Shown: positions 18,775-26,640, numbered from the stretch's first letter. The stretch: 64,000 bases of DNA from Hydrogenophaga sp. IBVHS2 (GCF_002127215.1 NZ_NFUT01000002.1:716162-780161), one strand, 5' to 3'. The notes: generated by a model not told the origin, from the sequence alone. Translations and numbers: made by a program.

Positions 18775-21468
18775 ATGAACGAGATCGACGTCCCGACCCC
18801 CGGTCTGCCCTCGATGCAGGACATCCTGGACACCTTGCCGGCCCATGTGGCCGTGGTCGATGCGGGTGGCACCATCGTCTGCGTGAACCAGGCCTGGATC
18901 GACTTCGGTGCGGCGGGCGGTCTGCGCGATGCGCGCTTCTGCCTCGGGACCAACTACCTGACGCTGTGCGATCAGGTGAGCGGCGACTGTGCCGACGATG
19001 CCCGGCAGCTGGCCAGCGCCCTGCGGTCGGTGCTGTCGGGCCGGACCCCGACCGCCTCCCTGGAGTACCCCTGCCACTCGCCCGCCGAGCAGAACTGGTT
19101 CCGGGTCGACATCACCCCCATCCGCAGCGGGCAGGGAGTGTTTGCCATGCTGGCGCACACCCGCATCACGGTCGACCGGCGCACCCACGAAGAGCTGGCG
19201 CGGTACCAGAAGCTGTTCGACGCCATCCCGCACCCGGTCTGGGTGTACGACCCGGTCACCCTGGACTTCCTGGCGGTCAACGACATGGCGGTGCAACGCT
19301 ATGGCCATTCCCGCGAGCGCCTGCTGCAGATGAAGGTCACCGAGATCCGCCCGCCCGAGACGGTGCCGGCCTTCCTGGCGCAGCTGCGCCGGCTGCAGGG
19401 GGTCACCAACGCCGCCGGCATCTGGGAGCACATGGACGCACAGGGCCGGCGGTTCCGGGTCGACATCACCTCGCACCAGCTGCACTGGGGCGACCTCAAG
19501 GCCCGCCTGGTGCTGGCCGAGGACGTGACCGAAAAGCTGGCGGCCGAGTCGGCCCTGATCGAGAGCGAGGCCCGCTTCCAGCAGCTGGCCCGCACGCTGG
19601 AGGAGGTGTTCTGGCTCTACGACGTGGAGCGGGCCGAATTCCTGTATGTGTCGCCGGGCTACGAACGGGTGTGGGGTCGCAGCGCCGCGCGGCTGCTGCA
19701 GCGCCCGCAGGAGTGGCTGGATGCGGTGCACCCGGATGACCGGGGCCGCATGGCGGCGGCGTTTGCCGGGCAGTCCCGCGGCCTGTTCGATCTGGAGTTC
19801 CGCATCGTCCGGGCCGATGGCGCCATCCGCCACATCAAGGGCAAGGCCGATCCGGTGCGCAGCCCGGACGGCACGGTGCAGCGGGTGGCGGGAGCGGCCC
19901 GCGACATCACCGCCCAGCACGAGAAGAACGCCCGCCTGCGCCTGCTGGAGACGGCGGTGAACCGGCTCAACGACATCGTGCTGATCACCGAGGCAGAGCC
20001 CTTCGACGAGCCCGGTCCGAAGATCGTGTTCGTCAACGACGCCTTCCAGCGCCGCACCGGCTTCACGCGGGAAGAGGCCATCGGCCGTTCGCCCCGCATC
20101 CTGCAGGGACCGGCCACCCAGCGCGACGCACTGGACCGCATCCGCGTCGCGCTGGAGGCCTGGCAGCCGGTGCGCGAAGAACTCATCAACTACACCAAGG
20201 ACGGCCAGCCGTTCTGGCTGGAGCTCGACATCGTGCCGCTGGCCGACGAGAAGGGCTGGTTCACCCACTGGGTGGCGGTGGAGCGAGACATCAGCGAGCG
20301 CAAGGAAATGGAAGCCCACCTGCAGCAGTCGCGCAAGCTGGAGAGCCTGGGCCAGCTCACCGGCGGCGTGGCGCACGACTTCAACAACCTGCTCACGGTG
20401 ATGATGGGCAACACCGAGATCCTGCTCGACCGCATTCCACCCGGCGGCCTGGAACACCGGCTGCTCAAGATGATCGGCCAGGCCACCGAGCGCGGTGCCG
20501 AACTCACCCGTCGCCTGCTGGCCTTTGCAAGGCGCCAGCCCCTGCAGCCCCGCACGGTGGACGTGCAGGAACTGGTGCATGGCATGCGGGACCTGCTGGT
20601 GCGCACGCTCGGCGCGTCCATCGACGTGCGCATCCTGTGCGAGCCCTCCACCGGCCAGTCCAAGATCGATCCCGGCCAGCTGGAGAACGCGGTGCTCAAC
20701 CTGGCCATCAATGCGCGCGACGCCATGCCCGAAGGCGGCTCGCTGATCATCGAGACGCACAACATCGAGCTGGACGCCGCCTATGTGGCCCGCTATGTCG
20801 ATCTGCAGCCCGGGCGGTACGTGTGCATCGCGGTGTCCGACACCGGCGTGGGCATCGATCCGCAGGTGCTGGAGCGGGTGTTCGAGCCCTTCTTCACCAC
20901 CAAGGACAAGAGCAAGGGCACCGGGCTGGGCCTGGCCATGGTCTATGGCTTCGTCAAGCAGTCGCACGGCCATGCCGAGATCTATTCCGAGGTCGGCCTG
21001 GGCACCACGGTCAAGCTGTACCTGCCGCGCCAGAACCAGGCCGCCGACATCCTGCCGATCGAGTCGGCGCCCTCATCGGTGCTCAGGGGCACCGGCCAGA
21101 CGGTGCTGGTGGTGGAGGACAACGAACTGGTGCTGGACTTCGCCGTGGCCCAGCTGGAAAGCCTGGGATACCGGGTGGTGCAGGCCCACGACGGCCTGAT
21201 CGCGCTGGACATCCTGGCCAGCGACCGGCCGCTGGACCTGCTGTTCACCGACATCGTCATGCCCGGTGGCCTGTCCGGCTTCGAGCTGGGTCAGCGCGCC
21301 GCCGAGCTGCGCCCGGGCCTGCCGGTGCTCTACACCTCGGGTTATCCCGAGGGGGCCATCAGCGCCCACAGTGCCGTGCCCCCGGGCGTGCGGCTGCTGA
21401 CCAAGCCCTACCGGCTGGAGCAGCTGGCCGAGCAGGTCACGGCGGCGCTCGCAGGCGCGGGGGCCTGA
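18775..21468 (+). CDS. Multi-PAS hybrid sensor histidine kinase
   Basis: An 897-residue soluble hybrid kinase. Four PAS regions in a row (about 14-130, 142-265, 272-385, 390-515) precede a HisKA H-box with H534 (GGVAHDFNNLL), a HATPase (VLNLAINARDAMP, KGTGLGLAM) and a C-terminal receiver with phospho-acceptor D826 (LLFTDIVMPGG). There is no transmembrane segment, so it probably senses a cytoplasmic redox or ligand signal. The fourth PAS resembles light/redox PAS domains (GRSPRILQGP) but its motif lacks the LOV cysteine pattern NCRFLQ. The ATG at 18775 follows a weak ribosome site. No output regulator is adjacent. Confidence 0.85.
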   Translation: MNEIDVPTPGLPSMQDILDTLPAHVAVVDAGGTIVCVNQAWIDFGAAGGLRDARFCLGTNYLTLCDQVSGDCADDARQLASALRSVLSGRTPTASLEYPCHSPAEQNWFRVDITPIRSGQGVFAMLAHTRITVDRRTHEELARYQKLFDAIPHPVWVYDPVTLDFLAVNDMAVQRYGHSRERLLQMKVTEIRPPETVPAFLAQLRRLQGVTNAAGIWEHMDAQGRRFRVDITSHQLHWGDLKARLVLAEDVTEKLAAESALIESEARFQQLARTLEEVFWLYDVERAEFLYVSPGYERVWGRSAARLLQRPQEWLDAVHPDDRGRMAAAFAGQSRGLFDLEFRIVRADGAIRHIKGKADPVRSPDGTVQRVAGAARDITAQHEKNARLRLLETAVNRLNDIVLITEAEPFDEPGPKIVFVNDAFQRRTGFTREEAIGRSPRILQGPATQRDALDRIRVALEAWQPVREELINYTKDGQPFWLELDIVPLADEKGWFTHWVAVERDISERKEMEAHLQQSRKLESLGQLTGGVAHDFNNLLTVMMGNTEILLDRIPPGGLEHRLLKMIGQATERGAELTRRLLAFARRQPLQPRTVDVQELVHGMRDLLVRTLGASIDVRILCEPSTGQSKIDPGQLENAVLNLAINARDAMPEGGSLIIETHNIELDAAYVARYVDLQPGRYVCIAVSDTGVGIDPQVLERVFEPFFTTKDKSKGTGLGLAMVYGFVKQSHGHAEIYSEVGLGTTVKLYLPRQNQAADILPIESAPSSVLRGTGQTVLVVEDNELVLDFAVAQLESLGYRVVQAHDGLIALDILASDRPLDLLFTDIVMPGGLSGFELGQRAAELRPGLPVLYTSGYPEGAISAHSAVPPGVRLLTKPYRLEQLAEQVTAALAGAGA

Positions 21469-21490
21469 GGGCGTGTGCGGAAGGAAGAGC

Positions 21491-21514
21491 AGAGAAGAGA
21501 AGAGAAGAGAAGAG
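21491..21514. repeat. AGAGA pentanucleotide repeat beside the left att site
   Basis: A pure AGAGA tandem repeat, 4.8 copies over 24 bases, lies between the kinase stop and the left 16-bp repeat. On the minus strand it is a polypyrimidine tract. Before the island inserted it would have followed the 3' end of ffs, where it may have helped SRP RNA termination. Confidence 0.7.
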
Positions 21515-21519
21515 GGGGT

Positions 21520-21535
21520 GTGACGAGCCTTGACC
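21520..21535 (+). repeat. Left attachment-site repeat (attL-like)
   Basis: GTGACGAGCCTTGACC, identical to 23583-23598. This is the detached copy of the ffs 3' end, left behind on the far side of the island. Confidence 0.8.
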
Positions 21536-21595
21536 TTGTGGTTTGGCGCGTCAGCCTCAATTAAATCAACGGCTTACGGAGGTCTTCTGTTCGGC

Positions 21596-21618
21596 AGTGA
21601 CACATCGAAGTGACACGC
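21596..21618 (+). repeat. Subterminal 23-bp repeat, left copy
   Basis: A 23-base direct repeat with three mismatches to 23496-23518. Each copy itself contains two AGTGACA units about 14 bases apart. The copies sit 60 and 64 bases inside the two att repeats and exactly 1900 bases apart, which suggests recombinase arm-type or directionality-factor sites. Confidence 0.6.
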
Positions 21619-21652
21619 GGATGCCCAGTGTATGGCATGGAATAGGGCTGAC

Positions 21653-22147
21653 TCAGACGGCCCAATTTCTTGTTCGCCGTAGTGGCATGGGCGGATCATT
21701 CGGCCCTACGGCCATCTGGAAGCGGCAGGACGGGGTGAAGCACGAGTAAGAGATTTGCTCCCTTCCGGTCTTCTTGGACTGGAGCACGTTCACCTTTCCT
21801 GAGCCGAAGCACTGGGGGCATGCGTAGTGGTCCACCTCGTGCGACTCAGGCTTCGACTTGTAGAGAAACTGCCCAGGGGCCACCGCGTGCAACTCGTAGC
21901 TGTCCAAGGCTGCCTGTGAAGCCTCAAGGTCGCGCATCTTCTGCTTTAGCTCTGCCAGCTCTCCGAGCAGGTTCAAGCGCTCCTCAGTTGCATCAGCGAG
22001 CTTGGATTGAACATCAAGGATGCCTTGCTGAATGTCAATCAGCTTGTCCTTCATCTGGTGGTCGACAACCGCGGAAGTGGTCGCCCTCGCTAGGCCTGCT
22101 AGGGCCCTGATGCTCGCTTGAGCGGCAGTGAGTGCAGTCATGTCCAT
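21653..22147 (-). CDS. Coiled-coil/zinc-ribbon protein of the island, unknown function
   Basis: A 164-residue protein that I do not recognise as a named family. The first half is helical and charged (about 30-90, DKLIDIQQGILDVQSK and on) and should form a coiled coil. The second half has four cysteines in two pairs, CPQC and, about 29 residues later, CFTPSC, a plausible zinc ribbon. The ATG at 22147 has GGGAG eight bases upstream; another Met follows two codons later. It lies 14 bases after the exported-protein gene, so the two form a small operon. No nuclease or toxin motif is evident. Confidence 0.7.
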   Translation of the reverse strand: MDMTALTAAQASIRALAGLARATTSAVVDHQMKDKLIDIQQGILDVQSKLADATEERLNLLGELAELKQKMRDLEASQAALDSYELHAVAPGQFLYKSKPESHEVDHYACPQCFGSGKVNVLQSKKTGREQISYSCFTPSCRFQMAVGPNDPPMPLRRTRNWAV

Positions 22148-22161
22148 GTGGTGGGCTCCCG

Positions 22162-22569
22162 TCACTTTTCAGGGGGAAACCTGGGAAGCTCCAGGAGCAT
22201 CCGTTCAGCGCCTAGCCAAACATCAGTCAATGGGGCTTCACGGCAGTGCTTGTCTACGTAGGCGAGCATCGAAGGACCATCGGGCAACTCTCTCAGCTCC
22301 GATCTGTTTGTTCTTGCGCGAGTGATGTTGATCCCGCTGAGGTAGCCCTGCAGCCAGCTCATGTACAAGTCGTTGAAGCTTTGGTTCTGAAAAGCCCGAT
22401 GCTCAAGGTACTTACCGCATGAAGCAGCACCGGCACCATTGAGAAAGTGTCTGTCGGCTGCGTGTGCGCTGCCGATAAACAGGAAAGCTGCGCCGAGAAG
22501 GCAGGAGGCCTGTCTCTTGGTGGCGGCCACCCCCGGACCCAGGGAGGCAAGCGCACGAACCGCGTTCAT
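22162..22569 (-). CDS. Small exported two-cysteine protein of the island (Rap1a/Tai-like?)
   Basis: A 135-residue protein with a signal peptide (hydrophobic core LLGAAFLFIGSAHA, cleavage likely before ADRHF around residue 49) and a mature part of about 87 residues with two cysteines, one in ASCGKYL and one in KHCREAP, probably disulfide-linked. The WLQGYLSGIN helix followed by a second Cys is reminiscent of small periplasmic Rap1a/Tai-like immunity or HdeA-like proteins; this is a tentative resemblance. The open frame reaches 22830 but the ATG at 22569 gives the signal peptide at the N-terminus. Confidence 0.65.
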   Translation of the reverse strand: MNAVRALASLGPGVAATKRQASCLLGAAFLFIGSAHAADRHFLNGAGAASCGKYLEHRAFQNQSFNDLYMSWLQGYLSGINITRARTNRSELRELPDGPSMLAYVDKHCREAPLTDVWLGAERMLLELPRFPPEK

Positions 22570-22839
22570 TGTGTACCCTTTCTGTTGGCTGATGGGGGTT
22601 TGATGCAGACATATCGCGGCGCAGTCTACAGCCGAAGGGACGAGGCACTGATAGCTACCTGCTGAGGCCGGAGATGAGCAAGTGGGAAGGTGTCGGATAA
22701 GCCCCGAAGCGACTTTTCTCCCTTGTGGCGCCGACTGCCACTTGAGGCACCCACGAAGGCACTGTAGGCCGTACAGGGCCACCAGGCTGCCCCCCGCTGG
22801 GCTGCTGCTCTCCTGCTGCAGCACTGACACTAACGGCTC
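22570..22839. other. Non-coding stretch inside the island
   Basis: These 270 bases hold no convincing gene on either strand. The minus-strand frame open here merely extends the exported-protein gene upstream and lacks family-like sequence. It should contain the promoter of the two-gene cargo operon, though no clear -35/-10 pair stands out. Confidence 0.5.
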
Positions 22840-23085
22840 CTAGTAGTGGCCCTTCCCGGGAATCAGGTGTCTTACTCCTCCCCTCGGATTCTCGACATCA
22901 CCTCGCCTGCGAGGAATTAGGTGGATGTGGCAGTCGAAGACGGTTTGCCCTGTCACTTCGCCCGCGTTCATCCCGATGTTGAACCCATCCACAGTCCGGT
23001 CCTCGGACTGGATAGCTGCCTTGGTTTCATGGAGGAGCCTGTCGCAGGCCTTGAGTTCGGATTGGCTCAGGTCGAAGTAGGTTGG
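22840..23085 (-). pseudogene. HIT-family protein, 5'-truncated remnant
   Basis: The minus-strand frame ending at TAG 22840-22842 encodes about 82 residues that match the C-terminal two-thirds of HIT (histidine triad) nucleotide hydrolases: PTYFDLSQSE, FNIGMNAGE, the triad CHIHLIPRR, and the C-terminal GGVRHLIPGKGHY. The first histidine position of the triad after GQTVF is replaced by Asp (FDCHIH). No start codon precedes the homologous part; upstream it merges out of frame with the integrase remnant. It is therefore a fragment joined by deletion or recombination. Confidence 0.75.
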
Positions 23086-23483
23086 CGCTCGGTCCCGTTG
23101 ATCACCAGCTCCGAACGCTGGCGAATGCTGTGGCCCGCATCGAGCAGTATCTCCGCTAGGTCGGGCTGGTCCCGAAGGGTGTCATCTATGGACAGCAAGC
23201 TGGTGCGGATGCTCTGCGCGAGCTGCTCCGCCAGCTCAGGTGTTAAACGTTCGAGCGCCTGCGGATTCAGCTCTTAGCGCTTGTGGTCGAACTGCTCAAG
23301 GAGGAGGGCGCGCTCCCTTGCTCCAGCGAGCGCAGCCTCTCTGGCCGAGCCTGTGCCGAGGCTCTTGGTGAGCTTCTTTTTTCCGTAGTGTTTCTGGAGG
23401 TCGCTGGGGACCATCACACGCAACTGATACACCCCCGCTCGGAGGTGCAGCCCCGGTAGTTTTGCCATGTCTAACTTGCTCAT
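23067..23483 (-). pseudogene. Tyrosine-type integrase remnant (DUF6538-like N-terminus) with in-frame stop
   Basis: The first 69 codons (ATG at 23483) read LPGLHLRAGVYQLRVMVPSDLQ and KKKLTKSLGT, the N-terminal arm/SAM-like domain seen at the start of many tyrosine integrases. A TAA at 23274-23276 interrupts it, and the same frame then continues in family-like fashion (ELNPQALERLTPELAEQL) for another 68 codons to TGA at 23067. The catalytic domain (R-H-R-Y) is missing, replaced by the HIT fragment. It lies about 100 bases from the att repeat, the usual place for an integrase, and cannot be active. Confidence 0.75.
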
Positions 23484-23495
23484 GATTTTTGAGAA

Positions 23496-23518
23496 AGTGA
23501 CACGTCAAAGTGACATGC
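23496..23518 (+). repeat. Subterminal 23-bp repeat, right copy
   Basis: Partner of 21596-21618 (20 of 23 bases identical). It begins 13 bases upstream of the integrase start, so it could also have been part of the integrase promoter or autoregulation region. Confidence 0.6.
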
Positions 23519-23582
23519 CGAAAGGCCGGAAGCTGTTGATTTTGCGTAAGTCCATGTGAGAGTAGGACTTAGCTGAAAGAAG

Positions 23583-23598
23583 GTGACGAGCCTTGACC
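23583..23598 (+). repeat. Right attachment-site repeat within the ffs 3' end (attR-like)
   Basis: Identical to 21520-21535. On the minus strand it reads as the closing arm of the SRP RNA stem, so insertion preserved the RNA gene. Confidence 0.8.
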
Positions 23599-23682
23599 CC
23601 GGCACTGGATTCACAGTTAGGGCTGCTTGGTTCCCCACCTGACCCGGTTGGCCGCTTCACCATGCGGGAAGGCCCGTCAGGT
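23584..23682 (-). ncRNA. ffs: Signal recognition particle 4.5S RNA
   Basis: The minus strand holds the SRP RNA core GGTCAGGTGGGGAACCAAGC (about 23625-23644), the symmetric-loop/tetraloop region that binds Ffh. Upstream CTTCCCGCATGG and downstream CAGTGCCGGGG match the helix arms of bacterial small SRP RNA. The ends TGACGGGCC (from 23679) and GGCTCGTCA (to 23584) pair completely with one G-U, closing the long hairpin. Exact termini are approximate. It stands back to back with dnaX, its usual neighbour in proteobacteria. Its 3' end has served as an integration site for the adjacent island. Confidence 0.85.
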
Positions 23683-23744
23683 CTGATTGTAGGCGATGGG
23701 ACGGGTACCGGCCCGGGCATCACCCCGCCTTTAGAATCCGGCGG

Positions 23745-25625
23745 ATGTCCTACGTCGTCCTGGCCCGCAAGTACCGCCCTCGCTCCTTTGCCGAGATGGT
23801 CGGGCAGGGCCATGTGGTGCAGGCCCTCACCAATGCCCTGACCACCGGGCGCCTGCACCACGCCTACCTGTTCACCGGCACGCGCGGCGTGGGCAAGACC
23901 ACCGTCTCGCGCATCCTGGCCAAGTCGCTCAACTGCCTGGGCGCCGACGGACAGGGCGGCGTCACCGCCGAGCCCTGCGGCGTGTGCCAGGCCTGCACCG
24001 ACATCGATGCCGGCCGCTTCGTGGACTACACCGAGCTCGACGCCGCCTCCAACCGGGGCGTCGACGAGGTCCAGGGCCTGCTGGAGCAGGCGGTCTACAA
24101 GCCGGTGCAGGGCCGCTTCAAGGTCTTCATGATCGACGAGGTCCACATGCTCACCAACACGGCGTTCAACGCCATGTTGAAGACGCTGGAGGAGCCACCG
24201 GAATACCTCAAGTTCGTGCTGGCCACGACCGACCCCCAGAAGGTGCCGGTGACGGTGCTGTCGCGCTGCCTGCAGTTCAACCTGCGGCCGATGGCGCCCG
24301 AGACCGTGGCCTCGCACCTGCAGCAGGTGCTGCAGGCCGAATCGGTGGCGGCCGATGCCGGCGCCCTGCGCCTGCTGGCCCGTGCCGCGCGCGGTTCCAT
24401 GCGCGATGCCCTGTCGCTCACCGACCAGGCCATTGCATTCGGTGGCGGCAGCCTGCAGGAGGCCGGCGTGCGCCAGATGCTGGGCGCGGTCGACAGCGCC
24501 CCGGTGCTGGGTCTGATCGACGCCCTGGCCCGTGCCGACGGCGCGGCGGTGGTCGACACCGTGAACGCCTTGCGCACCCAGGGCCTGAGCGCGGCCGGCA
24601 CGCTCGAAGACATGACCGCCGTGCTGCAGCGCACGGCGGTGCTGCAGGCGGTGCCCGATGCGCCGCCGTCCGACGACCCGGACGCGCCCGAGGTGGCCCG
24701 GCTGGCCGGGCTGCTGCCGCCCGACGAGACCCACCTGCTCTACAGCCTGTGCCTGCACGGCCGCACCGAACTCGGGCTGGCGCCCGACGAGTACGCGGCC
24801 CTGACCATGATCCTGCTGCGCCTGCTGGCCTTCAAGCCTTCCGGCACGGCGGAAAAAAAAAGCCTGAAAACGCCTGAGGCGGTCGTGCCGGCAGCCCTGC
24901 CGGTGCAGCCCGCAGGGGCCCCCGCTCGGTCGCCATCGCCGGCACCGTCGCCAGCGCCCGCCCCCATCTCTGCGCCCGTGTCCGCCCCGGCGGACAAGGA
25001 ACCCCCGCCCGATGACGCCCCCTGGCCCGAGCCGGACGATGACGGCCCGCCCTGGGAGCCTGACCTGCCGGTCACCCGCGCGGCCGACCCGGCGCCGTTG
25101 CGCACCGCACCGCCCCCGGCGGAGGCCTCGCGTCCGCCCTTGATGCGCATACCGGTGCGCGATCCCGGCGAACCCGGCCGGCTCGACCAGCCCCGCGCCG
25201 CCGCCCCCGAGGCTGCGCTGCAACCCACGCCCGAAGGGGATGCCTGGTTCGAGGTGGTGATGCAGCTGGTGCGCACCGAGGCCATCACCGCCCTGGTGCG
25301 GGAGCTGGCGCTGCAGTCGCAGCTGGTGGCCCGCGACGAGGGCCAGTGGCTGCTGCGGGTGGAGCGCGAATCGCTCAACCAAGGCAACACGCGCGAGCGG
25401 CTGGCCACGGCGCTGCAGGCCGCAGGGCATGCGGTGCGGCTGTCGGTGGAGATCGGCCCGGTGGTCGATGCCCCGGCGCGCCGGCTGGCCGCCCAGGCCC
25501 GCGAGCGCCAGCAGCAGGCCGAGGCACAGATCATGGCCGACCCCTTCGTGCAGGCGATGATGCGCGACTTTGGCGGCAGAATCGTGCCCGGCTCGATCAA
25601 GGCCGTCGACAGCTCCGGCCGCTGA
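23745..25625 (+). CDS. dnaX: DNA polymerase III subunits gamma/tau
   Basis: A 626-residue clamp-loader ATPase. The N-terminal domain shows Walker [10 protein letters not shown] near residue 45, the four-cysteine zinc module (C65, then CGVCQAC), Walker B MIDEVHML and the SRC motif (LSRCLQF). Domain III ends near residue 365. A Pro/Ala-rich linker (about 375-490) leads to the C-terminal tau region that binds the polymerase and DnaB. The run of nine A at 24853-24861 can shift ribosomes or polymerase to a short gamma-like product. ybaB and recR follow, the common dnaX-ybaB-recR order. Confidence 0.97.
   Translation: MSYVVLARKYRPRSFAEMVGQGHVVQALTNALTTGRLHHAYLFTGTRGVGKTTVSRILAKSLNCLGADGQGGVTAEPCGVCQACTDIDAGRFVDYTELDAASNRGVDEVQGLLEQAVYKPVQGRFKVFMIDEVHMLTNTAFNAMLKTLEEPPEYLKFVLATTDPQKVPVTVLSRCLQFNLRPMAPETVASHLQQVLQAESVAADAGALRLLARAARGSMRDALSLTDQAIAFGGGSLQEAGVRQMLGAVDSAPVLGLIDALARADGAAVVDTVNALRTQGLSAAGTLEDMTAVLQRTAVLQAVPDAPPSDDPDAPEVARLAGLLPPDETHLLYSLCLHGRTELGLAPDEYAALTMILLRLLAFKPSGTAEKKSLKTPEAVVPAALPVQPAGAPARSPSPAPSPAPAPISAPVSAPADKEPPPDDAPWPEPDDDGPPWEPDLPVTRAADPAPLRTAPPPAEASRPPLMRIPVRDPGEPGRLDQPRAAAPEAALQPTPEGDAWFEVVMQLVRTEAITALVRELALQSQLVARDEGQWLLRVERESLNQGNTRERLATALQAAGHAVRLSVEIGPVVDAPARRLAAQARERQQQAEAQIMADPFVQAMMRDFGGRIVPGSIKAVDSSGR
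24852..24877 (+). other. dnaX: Probable -1 frameshift/slippage site of dnaX (A9) with stop in the new frame
   Basis: Codons E370-K371-K372 are read from GAAAAAAAAA followed by GCC. A -1 slip gives K-P-E-N-A and then TGA at 24875-24877, producing a 377-residue protein that stops just after domain III. A GC hairpin (24888-24903) follows. In E. coli an A6G slippery site makes gamma; in Thermus an A9 run does so by transcriptional slippage. Whether either happens here is inferred. Confidence 0.7.
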
Positions 25626-25665
25626 CCCCTCTTACCGTTCCCCCATTCAGACCACAAGGATTGCC

Positions 25666-25998
25666 ATGTTCAACAAAGGACAACTCGCCGGCCTCATGAA
25701 GCAGGCCCAGGCCATGCAGGACAACCTCAAGAAGGCCCAGGAAGAGCTGGCCTTCATCGAGGTCACCGGCGAGTCCGGCGCCGGCCTGGTCAAGGTGGTG
25801 ATGACCTGCAAGCACGACGTCAAGCGCGTGACCATCGACCCCAGCCTGCTGGCCGACGACAAGGACATGCTCGAAGACCTGGTGGCCGCCGCCTTCAACG
25901 ACGCGGTGCGCAAGGCCGAGGCCACCTCCAGCGAGAAGATGGGCAAGCTCACGGCCGGCATGCCGGGCCTGCCCGGCGGCATGAAGTTCCCGTTCTGA
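25666..25998 (+). CDS. ybaB: YbaB/EbfC nucleoid-associated protein
   Basis: A 110-residue protein of the YbaB/EbfC family, a small dimeric DNA-binding protein with tweezer-like shape. The pattern [19 protein letters not shown], the central VTIDPSLL, and the Gly/Pro-rich C-terminus ([13 protein letters not shown]) are diagnostic. The ATG at 25666 has AAGGA nine bases upstream. It lies between dnaX and recR, its conserved place. Confidence 0.95.
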   Translation: MFNKGQLAGLMKQAQAMQDNLKKAQEELAFIEVTGESGAGLVKVVMTCKHDVKRVTIDPSLLADDKDMLEDLVAAAFNDAVRKAEATSSEKMGKLTAGMPGLPGGMKFPF

Positions 25999-26011
25999 TC
26001 CGGCGCCCCGC

Positions 26012-26611
26012 GTGGCCGACAACCTCTCGCTCGAGCGCCTGGTGCAGGCGCTGCGTCGCCTGCCCGGGGTGGGAGTGAAGTCGGCCCAGCGCATGGCCTT
26101 CCACCTGCTGCAGCACGACCGGGACGGCGCCCGGGTGCTGGCCGATGCGCTGCGCGAGGCCGATGCCTCGGTCCGGCACTGTGGCTTGTGCCACACCTTC
26201 ACCGAGGCCGACATCTGTGCCACCTGCGCCGACCCCGGGCGCGACCGCAGCCAGCTCTGTGTGGTCGAGACCCCGGCCGACCAGGCCGCCATGGAGCGCA
26301 CCGGCGCGTACAAGGGCCTCTACTTCGTGCTGATGGGCAAGCTCAGTCCGCTGGACGGCGTGGGTCCGCGCGACATCGGTCTGGACAAGCTGCTGGAGCG
26401 CATCATGGACACCGACGCACCGGTGCTGCGCGAGGTCATCCTGGCCACCAACTTCACCGCCGAGGGCGAGACCACGGCCCACGTGATCACCCAGGCCCTG
26501 CGCGACCGGGACATCAAGGTCACCCGGCTGGCCCGGGGCGTTCCGGTGGGCAGCGAACTTGAATACGTCGATCTGGGCACCATCGCCCACGCGCTGGTCG
26601 ACCGGCGCTGA
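26012..26611 (+). CDS. recR: Recombination mediator RecR
   Basis: A 199-residue protein that acts with RecF/RecO to load RecA at gaps. The helix-hairpin-helix [16 protein letters not shown] is at the N-terminus, a Cys4 zinc finger spans about residues 53-71 (CGLC and CATC), and a Toprim domain follows with CVVETPAD and the conserved glutamate. The start is a GTG at 26012, 13 bases after the ybaB stop; no better ATG exists in frame. Confidence 0.96.
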   Translation: MADNLSLERLVQALRRLPGVGVKSAQRMAFHLLQHDRDGARVLADALREADASVRHCGLCHTFTEADICATCADPGRDRSQLCVVETPADQAAMERTGAYKGLYFVLMGKLSPLDGVGPRDIGLDKLLERIMDTDAPVLREVILATNFTAEGETTAHVITQALRDRDIKVTRLARGVPVGSELEYVDLGTIAHALVDRR

Positions 26612-26640
26612 CCGTTTTCCCCGAACTGGAGCCTCTGCCC

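Larger units (their letters stand above)
21520..23598. mobile_element. Degenerate integrative element inserted at the 3' end of ffs
   Basis: About 2.06 kb bounded by a perfect 16-bp direct repeat, the right copy being the 3' end of the SRP RNA gene. Contents from right to left: an integrase remnant with an in-frame stop, a 5'-truncated HIT gene, an exported small protein and a coiled-coil zinc-ribbon protein, all on the minus strand. A near-repeat of 23 bp lies about 60 bases inside each end. Base composition is visibly less GC-rich than both flanks. Site-specific integration at the 3' end of a small RNA gene is the standard tyrosine-recombinase pattern; the whole interpretation is inference from these features. 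Confidence 0.8.

Noticed and set aside
21491-21514. AGAGA repeat as a phase-variation tract
   Set aside because: It is not inside or directly before any reading frame and starts after the kinase stop codon.
21559-21570. AATTAAATCAAC, also found at 54455-54466 after leuA, as a possible shared att site
   Set aside because: The second location has no other sign of an island, and a 12-mer match of AT-rich sequence is plausible by chance; the 16-mer tied to ffs explains the boundary better.
22570-22830. Upstream extension of the exported island protein to 222 residues
   Set aside because: It would bury the signal peptide in mid-protein; the ATG at 22569 is the natural start.
22921-23277. A plus-strand 118-residue frame in the island
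   Set aside because: It is antisense to the HIT and integrase remnants and shows no family resemblance or ribosome site.
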